Shown in pieces: positions 58,568 through 64,000 of a stretch of DNA of 64,000 nucleotides (positions are counted from its first letter, which is position 1; every line of letters starts with the position of its first letter). A program made the position numbers and the translations under genes. The DNA comes from Bacteroidota bacterium (GTDB lineage Bacteria; Bacteroidota; Bacteroidia; Chitinophagales; JADJOU01), in assembly GCA_016713645.1 (NCBI GenBank), contig JADJOU010000011.1:1-64000 (forward strand), given 5' to 3'. The notes under the pieces were generated by a model, which searched no databases, had not been told where the DNA came from, and saw only the letters and a list, made by a program, of their open reading frames with translations.

Positions 58568-59137
58568 ATGCGTAAACTATTTATTCTTATTACAGCTCTG
58601 TGTGTATTCATGAATATGAATGCCCAAACAAAGCCCGCAGTGGCATTGCCCCCTGTGAAAAAAGCCGAACCCAAAAAAGAAAAAGGTCGTGTGATTAAGC
58701 CAATTACCGATTTCAGAGATATATTCTGGGGAAGTACCTTGGATAGTACTTTTAAAGGGGAAAACAAAGTAGATTTCAAATTTGATAAGGAGCAAAAAGA
58801 AGAGAAGTATTACACCCTCGACAATGAGGACATGACAATTGGCAGTGTAACAATGAAGAAAATTTATTATATCTTCGATAAAGAAAATCGATTTACAAAA
58901 GTGTTGATGGAGGGAGATAAAAAGGATGTTCAAGCGATGAACTTCATTTTAGAGTTTAAATATGGCAAGCCATTGAATGAGGAAAAAACAGACGAAATTG
59001 AATACTACGAATGGTTGGTGAAAGGCGTAAAAGTCATTTTAGCTGAGCATTCAATAAATAAATTTGAAGTGGTGATCAGCAATAATATGGAAGCTATTGA
59101 GAATTACAAAAAAAATACACACGTAGAGGATTTTTAA
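58568..59137 (+). CDS. Hypothetical secreted protein
   Basis: A 189-residue protein with signal MRKLFILITALCVFMNMNAQ and a Lys/Pro-rich segment (VKKAEPKKEKGRVIKP). The rest contains the pattern FRDIFWGSTLDSTF and KYGKPLNEEKTDEIEYYEWL. The W-G and Y-x-x-W text recurs in Bacteroidota exported proteins, but I recognise no family. Divergent from the ABC-F gene, 148 bases apart, and ended by a terminator. Confidence 0.6.
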   Translation: MRKLFILITALCVFMNMNAQTKPAVALPPVKKAEPKKEKGRVIKPITDFRDIFWGSTLDSTFKGENKVDFKFDKEQKEEKYYTLDNEDMTIGSVTMKKIYYIFDKENRFTKVLMEGDKKDVQAMNFILEFKYGKPLNEEKTDEIEYYEWLVKGVKVILAEHSINKFEVVISNNMEAIENYKKNTHVEDF

Positions 59138-59158
59138 TCTGATATGGATGATAAGGGA

Positions 59159-59188
59159 GAAAGGTCAAGCGAAAGCTTGGCCTTTTTT
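59159..59188 (+). terminator. Terminator after the secreted protein gene
   Basis: AAAGGTCAAGC and GCTTGGCCTTT pair (one G-T) around GAAA, followed by a T run. It lies 22 bases after the stop. Confidence 0.85.
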
Positions 59189-59296
59189 TATTTGTGGAGG
59201 TCAATCGTTTACAAAATGTAGGCTTGATTGACAATAGAACTTTCCCTTCCTTGTTTCCCGAAAATGAGATATATTTACTTTTTACTATTATACAAG

Positions 59297-59845
59297 GTGG
59301 AATCAAGAGTATTATTATCAGCAAAACAGATTGAAATTACGACCATCCGCATGGCGCATCAACTCATTGAAGTGCACCGGGATTTTTCAGAATCTTATAT
59401 TATCGGAATACAGCCAAGAGGAGTAATGCTGGCAGAGCGCATGGGAGCGCTGGTATCTAAAATTTTGGGGAAGCCTATTGTCGTTGGGAAATTGGATATT
59501 ACCCTGCATCGCGATGATTTGCATTTGCAAAAGGATATTATCGTGCCTCAGCGAACAGAGATTGATTTTTCTATTGAAGGCAAAAATGTCATCCTTGTAG
59601 ATGACGTATTGTATACAGGTAGAACCATTCGCGCAGCGCTCGATGCATTGATCGATGTGGGCAGACCAAAAGATATTGAATTAATGGTCTTAATTGATCG
59701 CAAATTACATCGACACGTGCCTGTAAAGGCTAAGTATGTGGGCATGACGATTGATTCAATTGTCTCGGAAAAAGTGCGCGTATCGTGGTCCAATATCGAC
59801 GGCAAAGATGAAGTGGTGATTGAGCCAAAAAGTATAGAAAATTAG
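59297..59845 (+). CDS. pyrR: Bifunctional pyr operon regulator/uracil phosphoribosyltransferase
   Basis: PyrR-type PRTase, about 182 residues. The PRPP-binding motif VILVDDVLYTGRTIRAALDA is complete and PRGVMLAERMG is the flexible-loop partner. The C-terminal VPVKAKYVGMTIDSIVSEKVRV is typical. I chose GTG at 59297 because the conserved N-terminus begins at ESRVLLSAKQIEI; ATG at 59264 would add MRYIYFLLLYK, which is hydrophobic and non-conserved. It regulates by binding pyr mRNA in Gram-positives; in Bacteroidota the UPRT role is more certain. Followed by the protease gene after 44 bases. Confidence 0.85.
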   Translation: MESRVLLSAKQIEITTIRMAHQLIEVHRDFSESYIIGIQPRGVMLAERMGALVSKILGKPIVVGKLDITLHRDDLHLQKDIIVPQRTEIDFSIEGKNVILVDDVLYTGRTIRAALDALIDVGRPKDIELMVLIDRKLHRHVPVKAKYVGMTIDSIVSEKVRVSWSNIDGKDEVVIEPKSIEN

Positions 59846-59889
59846 TATGATAATCATTACAAGAAATTCCGCGCCTCATTGACTTGAAT

Positions 59890-61956
59890 ATGCTTAAAAG
59901 AATTAATCACGCACTATATGCATTCTTTTTATCGAGCAGAGAATTCGCAAAAGAAATATTGACGAGTCGAATTTTTGCATCTTTTATTTTGTGCTTTGTG
60001 CTCTCTTATACCTCTTATGCAGAGGGATTAGAAGGAGTTAAAGTGTTTGGAATAGATGAAATGCGCATCGCAAACGATATACCTAAAGAGGTGTTTTTAC
60101 AGACTTATTTTGAGAAAGAACTAGGTGCGCGCATCATTTTAAAAGAGAAAGTGCGCAAAGTGTCTCCGTATGGTCAGCATATATTGTACGACCAAATGTA
60201 TAGTGGATTGCCTATTCATCGATCATTTGTCAAGTTGAATTTATCCTCGAAAGGAGATGTTTTGTCCATTGCCTATCATATTGACGACACTAAAAATTAT
60301 CTTGAAGGAGAATATGAAGAATTGCCCAATGAATCGAAAATTTGGGTTCAATTAAATAGGAGTCTAGCAAAGAATATTGCTGAAAGGTATTTTGTACAGG
60401 ACGGCTCGCTGTATCGCGGATTTATTTTAGATATTATCCAATTTCAGCCCATCTCAAATATTCGATATGAAGTTTACAGGGGTAAAATTCAAGCGCTATA
60501 CGATATGAATGTATATTTAAAAGATACAATTGTTTATGTCAAGGTGCATGATCCAGATCCATTGACAAGTTCTCAAACATTCTATGGGCAATTGTTTAAG
60601 GATTCAAATGATTATGTAAATGTGGATTTGAATAAGCAATTGAAGACTCATGCGGTTGCCGCCAAATACAATGAATTAAATCAAAAGTTTTTATTGGAGA
60701 CGGATCGTTTTAGGATGGTGGATAAATCGTCTCCTCAGAATAACGTCCCGCAATTATTCGAAAGAAGTTTTAATTATACGCGCTTTGATGATGAGTTTGA
60801 AAGTGTCAATGCGTTTTATCATATATCGATGTTTTCGGATTATATCAAGCGTTTGGGCTTTGCCAATTTAGAGGATTCTTTTTTGGATATAGATGCCTTG
60901 GGCAAGTTGGATGATAATTCGGCATTTTTGGAAAATATGAATCCGCAATTGTTGATTTTTGGCGAAGGCGGGATTGATGATGCGGAAGATGCAGATGTGG
61001 TGATTCATGAATATGGGCATTATTTAGCTGCTCAGGCTGCCCCTTATTCGAATGAAGGGCATGAACGCAAGTCTATCGATGAAGCGAATTGCGATTATTT
61101 TGCCACTTCTTATTCAAGAAATTTATCTTCATATAGATGGAATGATATGTTTACATGGGATGGACACAATGAGTTTTGGCAAGGTCGGCAGATGATCAAT
61201 GAATTGAAATACCCCATGGATACGAGTACGAGTATTCATATCAATGGGACGATTTGGGCGGCGATGTTGTGCGAATTGCAGACAGAAATTGGTCGCATTG
61301 AAACAGACAATATCCTATTGCAAAGTATATTCATATTATCCCGGTATGAAGTTTAAAGATGCTGGTCAATTGCTTTTGCAAGCAGATGAATTAATCTACA
61401 GTAAAAAGTACCAATGCATCATCGAAAAGTATTTGAGAAATCGTGGCTTATTGCCGAATGATATCTCCATCCCATGTTATGATCAATTCTTGCTTTTTGA
61501 TCCATCCATTACGAGTAGAGAAGTCTGTAAAAATGATTCATTTAATATTGGCATACCCAGCGATAAAGTTATCAAAGATAAAGTCTTTTATTCGTGGACT
61601 CCGAAGACCAATATCAAAGGCTATACGACGAAGAGTCCTGTTTTCTTTGGAGATAGCGGCGTGAACTATGTTGTCACGCTTTGTGATGATAAAGGAAAAT
61701 GCAATCGAAAAAAAATACGAATGGGTTGATGACCAATACAGGTGATTTATTGATTCGCTTGCCTGATGACAATACAATCGCTCATTCTGTGGTGATATTC
61801 AATAATTGTGGGCAAGCAGTAAAGTCTTATCCATTGCCCAATATGATTTTTAATTTCTTCCAATACGAAATGTTGCCTTCCTCTCCAGGGCTCTATTTTA
61901 TTGCTGTTTTTGAAGGTGAGCGATGTAAGAAAGCCATTAAAATTTCAAAAATGTAA
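59890..61956 (+). CDS. M36-like metallopeptidase with T9SS type A sorting domain (two frame lesions)
   Basis: A secreted zinc protease of about 690 residues. An N-terminal propeptide-like FTP/PepSY-type region (~30-250) precedes the catalytic domain with VVIHEYGHYLAAQ (HExxH zinc motif) and the third ligand Glu in SIDEANCDYFATSY. A helical part (MKFKDAGQLLLQADELI) follows, then a C-terminal sorting domain (LPDDNTIAHSVVIFNNCGQ ... GLYFIAVFEGERCKKAI) typical of T9SS type A. Lesions: about 61325 (one extra base or two missing) and the A8 run 61708-61715 (one A missing). The protein is probably secreted across the outer membrane. ATG at 59890 gives MLKRINHALYAFF. Confidence 0.82.
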
Positions 61957-61958
61957 TC

Positions 61959-62828
61959 ATGAAATATTTAGAGAGCGAATTGATTTTAAATCCAGATGGG
62001 TCTGTATACCATTTAAATTTATTGCCAGAGGATATTGGTTCAATCATCATCACCGTAGGCGATATGGATAGAATTGATGATGTGGTTTGTCATTTTGATC
62101 GTATCGATTTGCGCAAGCGAAAACGCGAATTTGCCACAGTTACAGAATGGATTGGGAATACGAGAATTAGCTGTATTTCAACGGGAATTGGCACGGATAA
62201 TATTGATATCGTACTCAATGAACTGGATGCATTGATCAATATAGATTTAAAGACTCGCGAGGAGAAAAAGGATAAAAAAGTATTGGATATTGTGCGAATC
62301 GGCACTAGCGGTTCAATTCAAACAGATATTCCCATCGATAGTATTTTGGTTTCGGAATATGCAATAGGCATGGATGGTTTGCTCTTGTTTTATCAATATG
62401 CGAAGACAAATGAAATAGCGGCCTTTGAAGCCAACTTCAAATCATTCATTGAGCAGCATGATTTGCAGATATTGCCTCCCTATATCGCAAAGGGAGATGC
62501 GGCATTGGTCGAAAAATTTTCCAAGTTTGCCATCAAGGGAACGACCCTCACCCACACGGGTTTTTATGCACCTCAGGGGCGAAAGATTCGTTTTGAATTG
62601 GCTAAGCCAGCCTTTATCGAAATGATGTCAACGTATCGCTGGGGTGAGCAGCGAATTACGAATTTTGAAATGGAAACAGCAGGTATCTATGGATTAGGAG
62701 GTTTATTGGGCCATCGCTGTTGTGCGGTCAATGCTATCGTAGCAAATAGAGCTTTGGGTGTTGTTGCAAAAGACATGAAAAAAACAGTTGAGCGGGCAAT
62801 TAAATCTAGTTTGGAACAATTATTGTAA
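61959..62828 (+). CDS. Nucleoside phosphorylase (uridine phosphorylase-like)
   Basis: A 289-residue enzyme of the PNP/UDP phosphorylase family. Visible motifs: phosphate-binding IIITVGDMDRIDDV, STGIGTDNIDIVLNEL, RIGTSGSIQTDIP, and the nucleoside-binding NFEMETAGIYGLGGL. The glutamate and methionine in EMETA are the ribose contacts. The text favours uridine phosphorylase over purine types, but I have not confirmed it. It follows the protease gene by two bases. With pyrR it points to pyrimidine salvage. Confidence 0.88.
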   Translation: MKYLESELILNPDGSVYHLNLLPEDIGSIIITVGDMDRIDDVVCHFDRIDLRKRKREFATVTEWIGNTRISCISTGIGTDNIDIVLNELDALINIDLKTREEKKDKKVLDIVRIGTSGSIQTDIPIDSILVSEYAIGMDGLLLFYQYAKTNEIAAFEANFKSFIEQHDLQILPPYIAKGDAALVEKFSKFAIKGTTLTHTGFYAPQGRKIRFELAKPAFIEMMSTYRWGEQRITNFEMETAGIYGLGGLLGHRCCAVNAIVANRALGVVAKDMKKTVERAIKSSLEQLL

Positions 62829-62852
62829 TTTAGTAAAATTAAAATTTCAGAT

Positions 62853-63281
62853 ATGCGTCTTAAATGGCTATTCATAGCATTGGTTTTTATGGGAATGCTC
62901 CATTCATGCAGCAAGACCAGTTTGAGGTCCTCGACATACATCTATGAGCCATTTGACTTCTCTGGAGTAAAAGCCATTGTAAAAGTGGAGGAAGTGATGC
63001 TCTCTGACAAGTCTACAATAAAAATTACCTCAGATATTTCTGGATTGACACAGGGGAAAATATACACCTCACATATACATGCTGGTGAAATGCAGAAACC
63101 AGGAGCTATTCTCTTCAATTTTGATAAAATTAATTCAACAACTGGAAATTCCAATTCAGCTGTCAGCATGAATATAACCTATGATGAATACATGCTTTGG
63201 GATGCGTGTTATATCATCTACAACCCTGACGATCCAACACGCGCCGTCTTAAGAGGTAATTTGGGGATTAATCACAAATAA
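62853..63281 (+). CDS. Hypothetical lipoprotein with HIHAG motif
   Basis: A 142-residue lipoprotein: signal MRLKWLFIALVFMGMLHS with lipobox Cys19. The mature part has YTSHIHAGEMQKPGAILF, reminiscent of the H-x-H-x-G core of CHRD domains, and beta strands elsewhere. That link is weak because the domain is short. It follows the phosphorylase by 24 bases on the same strand and is convergent with coaE (5 bases). Function unknown. Confidence 0.6.
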   Translation: MRLKWLFIALVFMGMLHSCSKTSLRSSTYIYEPFDFSGVKAIVKVEEVMLSDKSTIKITSDISGLTQGKIYTSHIHAGEMQKPGAILFNFDKINSTTGNSNSAVSMNITYDEYMLWDACYIIYNPDDPTRAVLRGNLGINHK

Positions 63282-63286
63282 TAAGG

Positions 63287-63892
63287 CTATTGCTCGCAAA
63301 GAATGTGGTGAATTTTCTCCACTTGAGATTCAATATCATCTCCAGGATTATTGTGTATGATGTATTGACAAAAAGGGCTTTTTTCTTCGTCTGTCATTTG
63401 ATTTGAAATCCGCGATAGCACTTCTTCTCTGGAGCAATGATCCCTTTCCATGACGCGTTCGATTCTCGTTTCTAAGTCTGCTACTATTAAAACAACTGCA
63501 TCCATGCTCTTATAAGCGCCCGTTTCAATCATCAAGGCTGATTCTTGGATGATGTAGATATACGTTTTATGGGATTCAATAAATGATTCAAAGTCTGCTC
63601 TGACGCGCGGATGGACAATTTTATTGAGCTTGTCTAATTCAATGTGATTATTAAAAACTTTTTTTGCCAAGAGGGCTCTTTGAAGTATGCCCTCGCTGTT
63701 ATAAATATCACCGCCAAATGTTGATTTTAATGCCGCAACGATGGAAGGATCGGTATGCATCAAGAACTTAGCCCTGTTATCGGCATTGTATATGGGAATG
63801 CCAAGATCTTCAAATAAATTGCAAATAGTAGTTTTCCCAGAGCCAATGCCGCCTGTGATGCCGACTTTTAATGTGGAGGCTCGCCTATTCAT
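63287..63892 (-). CDS. coaE: Dephospho-CoA kinase
   Basis: Last enzyme of CoA synthesis, 201 residues. Walker A GITGGIGSGKTTICNLF (11-27), the DxD-like ADNRAKFLMHTDPSI, and the lid and CoA-binding region HPRVRADFESFIES with QESALMIETGAYKSMD fit the family. It is minus strand and five bases upstream of a yajC-like gene in the same direction, the order often seen in Bacteroidota (nusB, DUF1573, yajC, YbbR, coaE). Frame intact. Confidence 0.96.
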   Translation of the reverse strand: MNRRASTLKVGITGGIGSGKTTICNLFEDLGIPIYNADNRAKFLMHTDPSIVAALKSTFGGDIYNSEGILQRALLAKKVFNNHIELDKLNKIVHPRVRADFESFIESHKTYIYIIQESALMIETGAYKSMDAVVLIVADLETRIERVMERDHCSREEVLSRISNQMTDEEKSPFCQYIIHNNPGDDIESQVEKIHHILCEQ

Positions 63893-63897
63893 ATTGG

Positions 63898-64000
63898 TTA
63901 TGCTGCGGGAACTTCGTTGAGTTTTTTCGTCAATTCATAGCTGATAGAAGTTTTCTCTACCTTCACTTTAACACCTGTTGCTATTTCTACGATAAAAGTC
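63898..64000 (-). CDS. yajC: YajC-like preprotein translocase subunit (partial, 3' end)
   Basis: Only the last 33 codons are in the window: TFIVEIATGVKVKVEKTSIS, then YELTKKLNEVPAA and TAA at 63898-63900. The stretch matches the C-terminal beta domain of YajC (hydrophobic strand, basic strand, short helix). Upstream position to coaE on the same strand fits Bacteroidota gene order. Its N-terminal membrane helix lies beyond base 64000, so the call is tentative. Confidence 0.6.
   Translation of the reverse strand, partial: TFIVEIATGVKVKVEKTSISYELTKKLNEVPAA

Noticed and set aside
59264..59296. Upstream ATG of pyrR as the real start
   Set aside because: It would add a hydrophobic stretch (MRYIYFLLLYK) absent from PyrR; the GTG at 59297 begins right before the conserved text.

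Overview
The window is about 40% G+C chromosomal DNA from a member of the Bacteroidota. The evidence is Bacteroidota-type promoters (TAnnTTTG -7 boxes), menaquinone-linked Nuo genes, type IX secretion (T9SS) cargo with CHU_C-type C-termini next to PorP/SprF and OmpA-like genes, many short SusD-free lipoproteins, a two-lesion TonB receptor beside a DtxR regulator, and type-2 PyrF. A Saprospiria/Chitinophagia-like lineage is plausible, but that is inference; no rRNA is present.

Layout. 1-6380 holds a complex I block on the minus strand (nuoI-J-K-L-M-N; nuoN runs off the left edge) with its own promoter. 6445-8880 is an AT-rich accessory island: a lipocalin-like lipoprotein, a remnant of a TonB-receptor 3' end, and three uncharacterised genes. 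8879-11914 is a metal-responsive pair: a TonB-dependent receptor and a divergent DtxR regulator, with a palindromic operator inside the receptor promoter. 11924-18636 is housekeeping (thyA, mscS, tcdA, tag, a hotdog thioesterase, an MFS transporter, clpX, clpP), followed by tig and tRNA-Leu. 20559-25749 carries a lipoprotein, a B12-binding radical SAM protein, a beta-barrel protein and an E2 acyltransferase. 25822-28794 is a T9SS cargo protein with six Cys-rich Ig-like repeats. 28799-38524 is central metabolism and cofactor genes (mrp, a NifU-like gene, pyrF, menF, a histidine phosphatase, accD, fbaB, fabD, kbl, fbp). 38777-43552 has small lipoproteins, plsC and a thiolase; 43601-46465 is gcvP. 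46735-55368 is a three-gene T9SS cassette (1,799-residue adhesin, PorP/SprF, OmpA-like). 55422-64000 has a WG-like secreted protein, an ABC-F ATPase, pyrR, an M36-like protease, a nucleoside phosphorylase, coaE and the end of a yajC-like gene.

Two observations stand out. First, about 17 genes, including essential ones (nuoN, tig, accD), carry one to three single-base lesions, nearly all at short homopolymers and often in pairs. This is best explained by consensus indel errors in the assembly rather than by mass pseudogenisation. I therefore give merged gene spans and state where each reading frame breaks. Second, five intergenic stretches are built of degenerate heptamers kept strictly in phase (period 7) although the heptamer word differs at each locus. 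I see no CRISPR array, prophage, transposase or clear defence system, and I could not identify a convincing wholly new multi-gene system.
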